Positions 1-9,469 of a stretch of 49,196 nucleotides of DNA are shown here, in pieces. The stretch comes from Planctomycetota bacterium (GTDB lineage Bacteria > Planctomycetota > PUPC01 > JACPCR01), in contig JAQBXN010000058.1 in assembly GCA_027625095.1 (NCBI GenBank), forward strand, positions 1-49,196, read 5' to 3'. Numbering within the stretch: position 1 is the first letter of the stretch; the number at the start of each line of letters is the position of its first letter. The notes below the pieces were generated by a model. The model worked only from the letters and a program-made list of their open reading frames with translations. It was not told where the DNA came from and made no database searches. The position numbers and the translations under genes are program-made.

Positions 1-85
1 CCACGGATGAAGAGGGGCCACGGATGAAGAGGGGCCACGGATGAAGAGGGGCCACGGATGAAGAGGGGCCACGGATGAAGAGGGC
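1..85. repeat. 17-bp tandem repeat, five copies
   Basis: The unit CCACGGATGAAGAGGGG is repeated head to tail at 1, 18, 35, 52 and 69. The first four copies are identical and the last differs only in its final base. The array begins at the window edge, so it may continue to the left. It lies just beyond the stop codon of the minus-strand lyase gene. 17 is not a multiple of three and no gene covers it, so this is a non-coding minisatellite. Its function is unknown. Confidence 0.95.
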
Positions 86-96
86 CGTTTCAGACT

Positions 97-2253
97 CTAA
101 ATCAACTTCTTTCCATCGACGTTCAGGCCGGTGCCCTCGCCCATGGTGTAATCGACAAGGCGGCCAGTCTTGCGCTTACGGCGGACCACACACCACTGCC
201 CCCGTGCCTTGATGTCCGCGGCCTCCAGTAAACCGTGGTGATATGCCCAGATGATGATGTCTTCCACATCTCCGAAGGTGATCTTTACAGCCAGGGCATC
301 GTAGTTTGACTTGAGTTGCTCCACTCTGGCAGGACGGGTGCCACACTCACGGGGAAGCATGATCGACATGAAGCGGCCGTTCCAGCCCTTCACCTTTGCG
401 ATCAGACGGGGACGCACTGCGACCGAACCGTGGACTCCCCGTCGGGCATAGTTGTCTTGCCTCTTTCTGGGATCGCCGGTGTAGTCGGTTGCCCGGCAAG
501 TGTTGATGTCCTTGATAAATTTCGAAGTATGTGAATCGGGATATTGGTCCTCGGGGAGCAAGGCAACATGGACATCCAACTCAGAACCAACCTGACATCC
601 CTGAATGGTAGCATGGTCTTTGTATGTCGTGATTTTATTGTCCGGATGAGTGTTCAGGGTCCACCAGAATTCGGCCAGATCGTTGGCGTTATTCAGATCT
701 TCAACTGTCCAGACATATCCTTTGGGACCTCCGGGTCCGGTCTTTCCCTTCACCAGCCCGATGTAACGGCGAGCCCAGAGGCACCTTGTCTGGAGACTTA
801 AATCTGCTGCGGCAAAATCACAAAATTTATCCGGTATATAATCTAAGAGATGACCGGCATATGGGGTTGATTTCCACTGCCGCTCATGCGAAACGCCGCT
901 CTTGCCGTTTATGAGAACCACGTTGTGCTCCTGTTGCTCGTTGCAATAGCGACCGCAATCAATGCCGAAGTATTCTCCCAACGCAGACAGGGTGAAGTTG
1001 CCCGCGCTGGCGTGGTCGTGTCCCATGCAGGCAGGAGAACGCTGGGAACTATCAAAGACGACCAGCGTATCGTCATCGCTCCAACCACTTCGAAAACTGA
1101 CAATGCCGCGCGTTCGATCACGAAAGTAAGTGGGGACGCTGGATGCTTTCGGCCTCAAAGGCTTTTGGAATTCATCAAGGAGCATCAGATTCTGCGCATT
1201 CGGACGAACGCGCAGCCCTGGCAGGACCATTACCTCATTGCCGAAATTCTCTTTGTCTTCAGGCGTGCCATAGTCTGACTTGTGTGCAAGTGTCCCGATG
1301 AGCCAGAGCAGGGAAGGATCTTCTGTTTCGGAGGCGACCCTTGTAAGTGCAAATTCTCGACTCCCCCAGGTGTCCATGAAATCGCCCGTGTTTGACATAT
1401 CCCGACCCCAGGGCTGCACAAAATGAAGAACCGCACGCCCATACTCTTTCAGCCGGGGAAAGTCCGACCAGGCGTCGTAAATGCCAGCCCGGCGAAGCAT
1501 GTCGGCCCGGTTTATCAGTGCATCGGCTACCTCGGTGCCGTAGCCAATGTCTTCAACGGGGTAGCCATCTTTTCCAATAGCCGCTTGCAGGGATGCCTGC
1601 AGGAAGGAGATCAGAAGTTCCAACTCCTTCTTGAATGAAGGGGCGCCAGGCTCGCCCCTGACAGCCAGGATGGCAGGAATCGCAGTCTCCATTCCGTAGA
1701 TAGGAATGTTGGCCCCGGAGGCGGTTAAGTACCGGTTGGGGGGGATGGCAGCAAGGATATGAGGGATGGCCGATTTGGAGATCCAATCCGTATATGCTCG
1801 CCGGTCTTTCTTGCTCAGATGATTCGCGAGAATGTCATATGCAACGGAGAAGGGGCCGGCCAGATAGGTCACCCGTCGGCATGGATGATCGTTACGGCTC
1901 GAGGGATCGGCCTCAGCAGCAGAGAGCAGGACCCGCCGTGCGGCTTCCAGAGCGTCGGCGTTGTCATCCAGTACTCCAACCAACGCCATCTCCTGGACAT
2001 TACCAACAATCGCCGGGCCGTCGTGCTCGGGGCCTCGGTTGTAGTCGGCGACAAGCTCTGGAAGATTGTTTGCCTCCAGCACGATTTTTACCAGTGGCTG
2101 AATTTGATCACGCACAGCGTTCATAAGGCGTTTCCCACCACCACTCTTAATGCTTTCCTTGAGCCGGTTCAGATCCTCTGGCCCCATCAACAGCCGAGGA
2201 TGGATGCGTTTTTGATATAGCCGCCTGGCGATGCCGGATTCAAACTTTGACAT
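97..2253 (-). CDS. Heparinase II/III-like polysaccharide lyase family protein
   Basis: A 718-residue protein. The N-terminus has the HPRLLM-x-PEDLNRLK signature common at the start of alginate-lyase/heparinase helical domains. A helical (alpha/alpha toroid-like) region fills roughly residues 20-340. The C-terminal half is beta-rich and carries GHDHASAGNFTLSALG near residues 411-426, the His-rich segment typical of heparinase II/III-like domains. The likely role is beta-elimination of uronic-acid polysaccharides. The start at 2253 was chosen because AAGGAA lies just upstream; an in-frame extension to 2376 has no better site and would approach the divergent gene. No clear signal peptide is visible with this start, which is odd for a polysaccharide lyase. 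Substrate cannot be told. Confidence 0.72.
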   Translation of the reverse strand: MSKFESGIARRLYQKRIHPRLLMGPEDLNRLKESIKSGGGKRLMNAVRDQIQPLVKIVLEANNLPELVADYNRGPEHDGPAIVGNVQEMALVGVLDDNADALEAARRVLLSAAEADPSSRNDHPCRRVTYLAGPFSVAYDILANHLSKKDRRAYTDWISKSAIPHILAAIPPNRYLTASGANIPIYGMETAIPAILAVRGEPGAPSFKKELELLISFLQASLQAAIGKDGYPVEDIGYGTEVADALINRADMLRRAGIYDAWSDFPRLKEYGRAVLHFVQPWGRDMSNTGDFMDTWGSREFALTRVASETEDPSLLWLIGTLAHKSDYGTPEDKENFGNEVMVLPGLRVRPNAQNLMLLDEFQKPLRPKASSVPTYFRDRTRGIVSFRSGWSDDDTLVVFDSSQRSPACMGHDHASAGNFTLSALGEYFGIDCGRYCNEQQEHNVVLINGKSGVSHERQWKSTPYAGHLLDYIPDKFCDFAAADLSLQTRCLWARRYIGLVKGKTGPGGPKGYVWTVEDLNNANDLAEFWWTLNTHPDNKITTYKDHATIQGCQVGSELDVHVALLPEDQYPDSHTSKFIKDINTCRATDYTGDPRKRQDNYARRGVHGSVAVRPRLIAKVKGWNGRFMSIMLPRECGTRPARVEQLKSNYDALAVKITFGDVEDIIIWAYHHGLLEAADIKARGQWCVVRRKRKTGRLVDYTMGEGTGLNVDGKKLI

Positions 2254-2427
2254 TGGGTTCCTTTTTATTTGTGGAGAGTTATTTCGAAGCGTGGACAGCA
2301 TATCCGACGAGGACAAGAATTTGAAAGGTTGAATCTCCAATAAGTGCAGGGCGTCCTGAAGTTTTTTCGAGGGCATGTTGTGGCCTTTCAGATCAAGCCT
2401 AAAGTGACGCCGTTGTGCAGGATCAAA

Positions 2428-4248
2428 ATGAAGGCATCTATCGACATCATGAATTTATTTATCCTGATTTTCGTTGTCTCGGCTTCCGGTTTTTCAGAGC
2501 CAGCGGAGACCGGGCCGCTTCCGCCCGATGAAGCGATGAAAAGAATGACTCTGACCGAAGGCTTTCAGGTCGAGTTGCTCGCATCTGAACCGGACATTCG
2601 TCAGCCCATTGCATTTGCCTGGGACGAGCGCGGGCGCCTTTGGATTGCGGAGTATCTCTCGTATCCCGATTGGAAGGCAGAGGGCAATGACCGCGTGCTC
2701 GTTTTTGAAGACACCAACGGTGACGGGAATTTCGATAGCCGAAAGGTGTTTTGGGATAAGGGAAATTACATTACCGGTATTCAGATGGGGTTCGGTGGCG
2801 TCTGGGTCAATTCCGCTCCCAATACCCTTTTCATTCCCGACAAAAACGGGGATGCTGTTGCCGATGGTGAGGCCAGGATTGTGCTGGACGGATGGACACA
2901 TACAGGAACGCACAATCTGTTCAACCTCATGATGTGGGGGCCGGATGGCTGGCTGTATGGACTTTGCGGTTGGAGTTCACCCTCAATGGTGGGCGCGCCC
3001 GGCACGCCTGAGGAAAAACGCACATCTGTGCCTGGGGGAGTTTGGCGATACCACCCGGTTACCGGGAAATGCGAAGTGGTGAGCACGGGCACCTGCAATC
3101 CGTGGGGAGTCGATTACGACGACTACGGCCAGATGTTCATGTGCAATACGGTCGTCGAGCATCTCTGGCATGTGATCCCTGGCTCTCGCTATCAGAGTAA
3201 GAACAAGACTCCTTACACGTATGAGTTCATGCAGCAGTGCGGCGACCACATTCACTGGGCCGGGGGGCCCTGGGCTTCTTCAAGAGATGCGAAGGGTGAA
3301 CATGGCGTTGCTGGTGGCGGCCATGCTCATGCTGGCGTCATGATCTACCTCGGCGATACATGGCCGGACAGATATCGAAACACGATCTTCATGCACAATC
3401 TTCATGGCCATCGAATCAATAACGACATCCTCAAACGGGAGGGCTCGGGCTACGTTGGCCAACATGGTAAAGATTTTCTGTTTGGCAACGACCGCTGGTT
3501 CTGGGGGCTTGGGATGCACCTGGGCCCGGACGGCGCAATGTACATGAGCGATTGGTCTGACTTCGGCGAATGCCATGGCCGAAAACCACACCGCGACAGC
3601 GGTCGTCTCTATCGTGTGACGTGGGGGAAGCACATGCCAGTAAAGGCGAACATTTCCGGTTTCAACAACGACAGGCTGGTTGCCCTCCAACTTCATAAGA
3701 ATGACTGGTTCGTCAGGCAGGCTCGACGTCTGTTGCAGGAGCGCACTGCTGCCGGCCAGGACATGAAGAACACCCGCGAGACTTTGCGCATGCTCTTTGA
3801 ATCGGAGACTTCCATCCCGACAAAGCTCAGGGCCTTGTGGGCGATTCACGCGATTGGTGGCATCAGTGAAAGCTGGAGCGGGGAACTACTGAAACACTAC
3901 TCCGAATACGTTCGCTGCTGGGCCATACAATTGGAATGCGAAGATCGGATGGTATCCGCTGAGATTCACAATCAACTTATCGACATGGCCGCGCATGACG
4001 AATCACAGATGGTGCGGCTCTATCTGACCTCGGCACTGCACCGGTTACCGCTTGAGCAAAAGTGGCCCATTGCCCGTGAACTCGTGCGGCACAAAGAGGA
4101 CGAATCAGACAGGAACCTGCCACTTATGTACTGGTATGCGGTTGAACCCATCGTTGCCTCTTCGGCTGAAAGGGGAAAGGAGTTGTTAAAGTTCACCGGG
4201 CTCTCGAAACTCAGACTCCTGATTGCAAGGCGGCTCACTGAGAAATGA
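2428..4248 (+). CDS. PVC-type membrane-bound dehydrogenase domain protein (short form, no haem motif)
   Basis: A 606-residue exported protein. The N-terminal hydrophobic segment NLFILIFVVSASGF is a probable signal peptide. It is followed by MTLTEGFQVELLASEPDIRQPIAFAWDERGR-type sequence (given here as a family description), typical of the PQQ/NHL-like propeller of putative membrane-bound dehydrogenases found mainly in planctomycetes and verrucomicrobia. The propeller covers about residues 35-420; a helical HEAT-like tail follows (about 430-606). Longer family members continue into a cytochrome c domain with CxxCH; none is present here and the protein stops after LLIARRLTEK. The start ATG has AGGA upstream; a longer reading frame from 2344 is less likely. 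Divergent from the lyase gene, with 174 bp between them. Substrate unknown, perhaps a sugar or alcohol. Confidence 0.75.
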   Translation: MKASIDIMNLFILIFVVSASGFSEPAETGPLPPDEAMKRMTLTEGFQVELLASEPDIRQPIAFAWDERGRLWIAEYLSYPDWKAEGNDRVLVFEDTNGDGNFDSRKVFWDKGNYITGIQMGFGGVWVNSAPNTLFIPDKNGDAVADGEARIVLDGWTHTGTHNLFNLMMWGPDGWLYGLCGWSSPSMVGAPGTPEEKRTSVPGGVWRYHPVTGKCEVVSTGTCNPWGVDYDDYGQMFMCNTVVEHLWHVIPGSRYQSKNKTPYTYEFMQQCGDHIHWAGGPWASSRDAKGEHGVAGGGHAHAGVMIYLGDTWPDRYRNTIFMHNLHGHRINNDILKREGSGYVGQHGKDFLFGNDRWFWGLGMHLGPDGAMYMSDWSDFGECHGRKPHRDSGRLYRVTWGKHMPVKANISGFNNDRLVALQLHKNDWFVRQARRLLQERTAAGQDMKNTRETLRMLFESETSIPTKLRALWAIHAIGGISESWSGELLKHYSEYVRCWAIQLECEDRMVSAEIHNQLIDMAAHDESQMVRLYLTSALHRLPLEQKWPIARELVRHKEDESDRNLPLMYWYAVEPIVASSAERGKELLKFTGLSKLRLLIARRLTEK

Positions 4249-4270
4249 TCACTGTTCAAGGAGACCAACC

Positions 4271-4681
4271 ATGAGTTCAGTAAATGACACTCATTCCAAA
4301 AGTATCGGATACATCCTCTGGATATTTGGTTTCTTCGGAATCCACCGCTTTTACTATGGCAGGCAGATTTCTGGAACGGTCTACCTTTTCACGCTTGGCC
4401 TGCTCGGGATCGGCTGGCTGGTCGATTTCTTCCTGATCCCCTTGCTGGATCGTGATGCTGACTTTCGATATTCAGCCGGCCCATTCAGTTACAGCACCAC
4501 CTGGATACTTCTGGCGATCCCATTTACTGGCATCCTTGGAGTCCACCGGTTTTACATGGGCAAGTGGGTGACGGGGATCATTTACCTCTGTACCGGCGGA
4601 CTGTTCGGGATCGGCATTATCTACGATTACTGGACACTGAATGAGCAGCTCTCGGAGCTGAATTCCAGGATGTCCTTTTAG
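4271..4681 (+). CDS. Membrane protein with two TM2 domains
   Basis: A 136-residue protein containing two tandem TM2 units. Each has a helix, a short loop with the G-x-HRFYxG signature (GIHRFYYGR in the first, GVHRFYMGK in the second) and a second helix with a G-x-LGIGW- or GLFGIGI-like pattern ending in D. This gives four predicted membrane helices. TM2 proteins are inner-membrane proteins of unknown biochemical function. The start is supported by AAGGAG 7 bases upstream. It begins 22 bp after the dehydrogenase stop, so the two are probably cotranscribed. Confidence 0.85.
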   Translation: MSSVNDTHSKSIGYILWIFGFFGIHRFYYGRQISGTVYLFTLGLLGIGWLVDFFLIPLLDRDADFRYSAGPFSYSTTWILLAIPFTGILGVHRFYMGKWVTGIIYLCTGGLFGIGIIYDYWTLNEQLSELNSRMSF

Positions 4682-4724
4682 AGCGCAAGCCTGTCACTTC
4701 TCCGCGTGTTTCGGAGGTCATTGT

Positions 4725-4776
4725 TAGCTGCGGCATCCTGCCGCAGCTACGCTCTGAGGTCGCAAAGCAACCTCAG
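4725..4776. terminator. Two strong hairpins between convergent genes
   Basis: TAGCTGCGGCA at 4725-4735 pairs perfectly with 4739-4749 around a 3-base loop (11-bp stem). Directly after it CTGAGGT (4754-4760) pairs with ACCTCAG (4770-4776). They lie between the plus-strand TM2 gene ending at 4681 and the minus-strand VWA gene ending at 4886, so a two-way transcription stop is the natural reading. No T-tract follows, so intrinsic termination is not proven. A repeated intergenic element is the alternative. Confidence 0.5.
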
Positions 4777-4885
4777 GAAATCTGGAGTCTGGAGGCTCAT
4801 GCTACGGCTGCAGAAACGGCACGCGCATCCTGCTACTCACAAGTCTGCAGAGGGAAATGAGTGCCGAGCCGGATTGTGGAGAAAG

Positions 4886-6874
4886 TTACTCGGTGAAAGG
4901 GACAGGCAGGTTGTACTTCTTGCCCAGACTGATGACCTCGGCAATCCGGTTCTCGTCTGGCGGACTCTGGTTGGCGATCATGGCAACCAGGTAGTGAATC
5001 TTGCCGCGAGCCCACTCTTTGGCGATTTCCACGCTTCCATTCGAACCTTCCGGTACGACCATCGGGTATAGAAATCGCTTCCACTTGCCACCGGATGACT
5101 GGCCGTAAATCTGGACGGCAGCTTCACGGCCGGGCTCGCACTGGCCATAGATAATAACCCCTTCTCCTGCGTAGAGGTTGGGAAGAATTTGAGGGTAGAC
5201 CTCGTCCACCTTCAGGTTGGCGTAGTTCACGCTCAGGTTCATGAGAAGGGGTTTGTCTTTACGGACGGCCTCTTCCACTAACTTCCCTTCGACTTCTTCG
5301 ATACGGTCTGCCGCAATCAATTTGCCGCGACTGCGGTAGGCCAAGAGATCCAGGAGGTAACGATTACCCTCGGAGCCGATATCCATGGTAAAGATGGAAA
5401 TATTTGATCGAGTAACCGGGGCAATATCTTGGACAATTCTACGGGTATCGCGAATACCCTGAGTAGAGTGGCCGTCAGTAATCAGGAAGACATGACAGGG
5501 GCGGTAGCGGCTGAAGATATTGAGGACGATGGAATGAAGGACACGATAGACATCTGTCTTTACCTCGCCGGGCACCTTCTTTATAAAGCTCAAGCCCGTC
5601 TCAATGTTCTTGGGATCTGGAGGAACGAACGAATAAAAAGCCCGGCGCGCCTCTTCACTGAAACGGACGACGTTAAACTTGTCATCGGGATGCATATGCT
5701 CCGTCAGGTAGGTTCGGACCGCTTTGCGAACTTCGACGAGCTCTTCGTTTGGAATGCTGAGCGAGATGTCGATGCAGAAGAGAACATTCTTTTGGATGAC
5801 CGGAAGTTGTGAGCCGTCTTTAGCCTTGATTTCAAGCTTGAAGAAGCTCTGTGCATTTCCTGGTTCACGGAACACCGTGAACTCGGTTACCACATGTGGC
5901 TGGAGCGGCTTTGCGGTACGGATGGCATCGATTTGCTCCTGGGAAAAATCCAAATCGAGGCGGCGTTCCTTATCGACTGTTTTCTTTTTCTTGGGATCTT
6001 CATTCGTCCCCGCAGGATCATCATTTTCCGCGGGTACTTTGCCTTTGTCTGGCGGATCCTTGCCCTCTACTTCCCTTTCTGCTGAAGGCTCCTCAATGCT
6101 GGTGATATTGACTCCCTCGGCGATTGTCTGCCGCAACGACGAGGGGGCTTGGTCGGGCAGAGTCATGGCGAATCCCTGGATTTCAGGTTGAGACTTTTGA
6201 ATGACGCCTTCTGCCTGGGCAGTAGTGGTGATGTCAGGAAAATCCAGAGTAGAAAGATTCAGAACGGGAACGGATTTGTCATTCAGCAGATTTTCGTCGA
6301 TCGTGTTTGGCTCGCCGCTTCCGGGTGTTCCGCCTTTGGAGGCGAGGGTCTTCACGGGAAACCTGACCTGGTCGACGATGTCCCTGTTGAAGACATCCAT
6401 CTGGCTGTATGGAGTACCGGTGCCAATAGTTTCCGAGGTCAGCGCGCCCTCGGCAGCAGTGGGGGCTGGTCTTCGGATGACTTCATACTTTTCCTGCTGC
6501 CACATCTTACGTGCGGGTTGGATGGCTGTTGGCGTTTTTATCTCGAAGCCAGGTTCTCCTGGTTTTGGAATGTCGATGGTCTCAGGTATCAGGTCGTTAA
6601 TCTGCTCCTCAATATTCGCTGGGGTGTCTTCAATCGGCTTGACCTTTGCCCCGGTTTGGGTGCTGGTCATCTCCATTTTTTTGGGTGTCTGAATGATTTT
6701 CATCGTGGTATAGCGTTTGTTGATTTCAGTTTTCAACGCTTCATACCCGGCATCGACGCTCCAGAATTGCGGCAGTGTTCCCCCGGCGACGAGGTGAATG
6801 CACACGGACAGAATCACCGGGATTATCATCCAGCGAGGCACAGATCTGACACGAATCAGTTTCGAAGTTGCCAT
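4886..6874 (-). CDS. VWA-domain protein with TonB/TolA-like N-terminal anchor
   Basis: A 662-residue protein. Residues 16-37 form one membrane helix reading MIIPVILSVCIHLVAG, with the S-x3-H pattern (S23, H27) found in the TonB/TolA helix that contacts ExbB/ExbD. A long Pro/Lys/Glu-rich periplasmic stretch (about 55-330) follows. The C-terminus has a von Willebrand A domain (about 360-540) with an intact DxSxS metal site (D369-S373) and distal ITDG (465-468). The tail resembles VIT/VWA proteins (KKYNLPVP near the end). The start at 6874 is supported by GGAG upstream. It is the last gene of the exbB-exbD-TPR operon, 65 bp after the TPR gene. I infer that it replaces TonB as the energised partner; its ligand is unknown. 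Confidence 0.78.
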   Translation of the reverse strand: MATSKLIRVRSVPRWMIIPVILSVCIHLVAGGTLPQFWSVDAGYEALKTEINKRYTTMKIIQTPKKMEMTSTQTGAKVKPIEDTPANIEEQINDLIPETIDIPKPGEPGFEIKTPTAIQPARKMWQQEKYEVIRRPAPTAAEGALTSETIGTGTPYSQMDVFNRDIVDQVRFPVKTLASKGGTPGSGEPNTIDENLLNDKSVPVLNLSTLDFPDITTTAQAEGVIQKSQPEIQGFAMTLPDQAPSSLRQTIAEGVNITSIEEPSAEREVEGKDPPDKGKVPAENDDPAGTNEDPKKKKTVDKERRLDLDFSQEQIDAIRTAKPLQPHVVTEFTVFREPGNAQSFFKLEIKAKDGSQLPVIQKNVLFCIDISLSIPNEELVEVRKAVRTYLTEHMHPDDKFNVVRFSEEARRAFYSFVPPDPKNIETGLSFIKKVPGEVKTDVYRVLHSIVLNIFSRYRPCHVFLITDGHSTQGIRDTRRIVQDIAPVTRSNISIFTMDIGSEGNRYLLDLLAYRSRGKLIAADRIEEVEGKLVEEAVRKDKPLLMNLSVNYANLKVDEVYPQILPNLYAGEGVIIYGQCEPGREAAVQIYGQSSGGKWKRFLYPMVVPEGSNGSVEIAKEWARGKIHYLVAMIANQSPPDENRIAEVISLGKKYNLPVPFTE

Positions 6875-6939
6875 TGCATTCTCCGTTCGGTGGAAGGTGC
6901 TGGGCGCCACCTGTGGTAGACGTATGAGAATCGAAAGCG

Positions 6940-9438
6940 TTACGGTTTCGTTTGATATTTGGCGAGACGACTCTTGGCCTCAGACAGAAGTTTTTTTACT
7001 TCCTCAATCTTTTCGTAATTGGGGTACTCGTTAATCAGGCCGAGTTCCCCTTTGCCTTCCCACAATCGGACGAGGCTTTCAAGGTGCGGGATCGCTGTCT
7101 TGATATCTGTCTTTTCAGGATCAGCCATTTCCAGCAGACAGAGCCCAGCCTCATACTGGGCTTCGGCGCCGAATTTCGGCATGGTCAGCCCGATCTGGTA
7201 GAGATTGTTGAGGGCTTTCTTGTACTCGCCGGTTCGCCTGTATAGTTTGCCCAGCCAGAATTCTGTTTCATTCATCAGGTCCGCATCGGCCTTCTCTTTC
7301 AACAACTGGAGGAAGTAGGACTCGGATTTCTTGTAATCCTTGATGCTGTCATTCTGGTAACAAAATGCGGTCTGAAAGAGGACTCTTGGTTTGCTGATTC
7401 TCGGGTCGGGCGTCTTGTCGAGCTCGTTCAACAGCTCCGTTCCCCACTTGGCAGATTGTTCCATCTCTTTGAGATTGAAGTAGTGGGTGTGCAGCATGTA
7501 CTGGAATTCATTTTTGTAATTGGTGTCTGGTCGTCTAGCCAGCAGGTGTTCGTACAGCCAGATCGAGTCCTTGACTCTATTGTTGGCGGCGTAGTGGCGG
7601 GCAACCCAGTTTCCGAAGTTGTCCGGCAAGGTAATCTTGGGGCGTTCTTTGAATATGGTGAAAAAAGTATCCGCGGCTTCATTGGATTTCTTAGCCTTGT
7701 AATAGCACACAGCAAGACGGTTGATGGCGTCATCTGAGTATTGATTTTCTTTGTCGCGGGTGACAGGCAGGAAACGAATGACTGCGTTGTCCCAATCCCC
7801 AATCTTTTCGTAATGGATGCCGATCCAGTACTGGCAATAGGTAGCATGTTTTGTCTGAGGGAAACTTTGGAGCAGTGCGGCGAAGGAGGTGGCCATGGCC
7901 TCGTATTTTTTCTCCACAAGCTGGCACTGGCCGCGTGAGTACATGGAATGCTCAACCACCTGCTTGTCGGCTTTTTCTCCGTAATTCACCAGAAACTGAT
8001 TAAAACGCTGCTCTGACTGGGGGTATTGCTCGAGCTTTTGATAGATGTCTGCGCTGGAAAGCAGGCAATCCGCGGCAGGTGAGCCATCTGGGTATTTCTT
8101 TACGAAATAGTCATACGCTTCCGCGGCACTTTTCAGATTCTCGGCTTGATCTGGCTCCTGCTGTGCCAGTTGATTGTAAGTGAGTGCAATTCGAAGCGCG
8201 GCAGACTGATGGAACTCGCTGGCTTCCGGAACGACCTGCAAGAACGGTAGCGCCTCTTTGTAGCGTTTGAGCACGAAGAGTGAATCACCGTAGATGTATC
8301 GGACGTCACTCAGATTTTCTTTGCTCTCGGGAAACGTCTCCAGAAATAGCTTGGCCGCAACGGCACTGCCTTCCTTGTCCTCAAGATAATAGTAGCTCAT
8401 GCAGTTCAGATAGAGCGCTGTCTGCAACTTGGGGTGTTTTGCAAATAGCTTGTGAAGCACGCCAAATCGTGCGATCACTTCTTTGTATTGCTTGAGTTTG
8501 AAGTGGGAGATGCCGGCCATGTAGAGGAGCGTTCCGAAATCTTCCTGCTTGCGGAATTCATTTTCAGGTGGATAGGTCTCTTCAAGTCGACTGAAGCTCT
8601 GGATCACATCTGAGAATTTCTCTTCCTGGAAAAAGGAATCGATTTCGATCGATGCTGCAAGGGTGTGGTATTCGTGCTGGGCCGGTATTCTGCGAAGTGC
8701 CGCGATGGCTTTGTCATAGAGTTTCAATTCGCGGTAGGCGCGGCCAAGCCGAAAATCAATGAGCGGGATACTTTCCTTGTCATCTGGGAAATCCTTGCGG
8801 TAGTCCTCGTAATCAACAATGGCTTTACCCCAACTCTCCTGGCGAAAATCCAGGTCGGCCAGGTATTTCAAAGCCTCCTGGCGATGTTCGCTGACTTTGC
8901 TTTTTGAAACGATATCCAGATAGGGCCTGGCATCGTTCAATTGATTCTTGGCCATGTAGGCCAAGCCGAGAAAATAGTTTGCGGAATCGACCAGTTTTGG
9001 GGTTGCCGTTTTGTCATCCGGGAGGAGCTTTACGAGTTTTTCGAGGTCGTCGATGGCCCGGCCAGGGTCTTTGAGCAGGAATCTGAGCGTGCCTCTCCGA
9101 AATAGAGCGTTGTTGAAAAAACTGCTCTTCTCGTAGTTTCTGAGGAGAGTGTCATAGCGGCCGACTGCTTCCGAATATTTGTTCAGCTTGATGAGGCATT
9201 CACCGCAACGGTAGAGCGCTTCATGCCGCTTTTCGTGGATGTAGCTTTCGGGCATTTTGAAGAACGCTTCAAAAGCCTGGGTCGCCTGAGGATACATGGA
9301 GCGCGCATACAGAGCGTTGGCCATGGAGAGCTGTATCTCTGCCTCTTCACGCGGGGTTCGAACCTGTGCATCCTCGCCGAAGAGGGGCAGGCAGGCCACC
9401 GCGAGCAGCAAGGCTGGTTTGGCATTCATGGCTTTCAA
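6940..9438 (-). CDS. Exported TPR-repeat protein
   Basis: An about 832-residue protein with a signal peptide (NAKPALLLAVACLPLFG) followed by many degenerate tetratricopeptide repeats over almost the whole length, for example A-x3-FEAFFKMPES, AVGRYDTLLRNY, AIDDLEKLVKLLPDD and AIVDYEDYRKDFPDD. TPR arrays are protein-binding scaffolds; the periplasm is the expected location. A TTG at 9436-9438 lies five bases after AGGAG-A and is a better-spaced start than the ATG at 9427-9429, so I chose TTG; the ATG remains possible. The gene lies between exbD and the VWA gene, which suggests a scaffold for the motor complex. Periplasmic TPR proteins in Tol systems (YbgF/CpoB) are a loose analogy, though this one is far larger. 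Confidence 0.8.
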   Translation of the reverse strand: MKAMNAKPALLLAVACLPLFGEDAQVRTPREEAEIQLSMANALYARSMYPQATQAFEAFFKMPESYIHEKRHEALYRCGECLIKLNKYSEAVGRYDTLLRNYEKSSFFNNALFRRGTLRFLLKDPGRAIDDLEKLVKLLPDDKTATPKLVDSANYFLGLAYMAKNQLNDARPYLDIVSKSKVSEHRQEALKYLADLDFRQESWGKAIVDYEDYRKDFPDDKESIPLIDFRLGRAYRELKLYDKAIAALRRIPAQHEYHTLAASIEIDSFFQEEKFSDVIQSFSRLEETYPPENEFRKQEDFGTLLYMAGISHFKLKQYKEVIARFGVLHKLFAKHPKLQTALYLNCMSYYYLEDKEGSAVAAKLFLETFPESKENLSDVRYIYGDSLFVLKRYKEALPFLQVVPEASEFHQSAALRIALTYNQLAQQEPDQAENLKSAAEAYDYFVKKYPDGSPAADCLLSSADIYQKLEQYPQSEQRFNQFLVNYGEKADKQVVEHSMYSRGQCQLVEKKYEAMATSFAALLQSFPQTKHATYCQYWIGIHYEKIGDWDNAVIRFLPVTRDKENQYSDDAINRLAVCYYKAKKSNEAADTFFTIFKERPKITLPDNFGNWVARHYAANNRVKDSIWLYEHLLARRPDTNYKNEFQYMLHTHYFNLKEMEQSAKWGTELLNELDKTPDPRISKPRVLFQTAFCYQNDSIKDYKKSESYFLQLLKEKADADLMNETEFWLGKLYRRTGEYKKALNNLYQIGLTMPKFGAEAQYEAGLCLLEMADPEKTDIKTAIPHLESLVRLWEGKGELGLINEYPNYEKIEEVKKLLSEAKSRLAKYQTKP

Positions 9439-9469
9439 ATAATCTCCTATGAATGAAGGTCTGCGGGGG

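Noticed and set aside
1..85. Possible CRISPR or coding repeat
   Set aside because: No spacers, and 17-bp units are out of frame with each other.
2344..2427. Longer N-terminus for the dehydrogenase
   Set aside because: The extension has no signal-peptide character and would overlap the longest version of the divergent lyase gene; ATG 2428 has AGGA upstream and leads straight into a signal peptide.
6149..6919. 256-codon plus-strand open frame opposite the VWA gene
   Set aside because: Antisense to a protein with TonB-like helix and VWA motifs; composition looks like a reversed coding strand.
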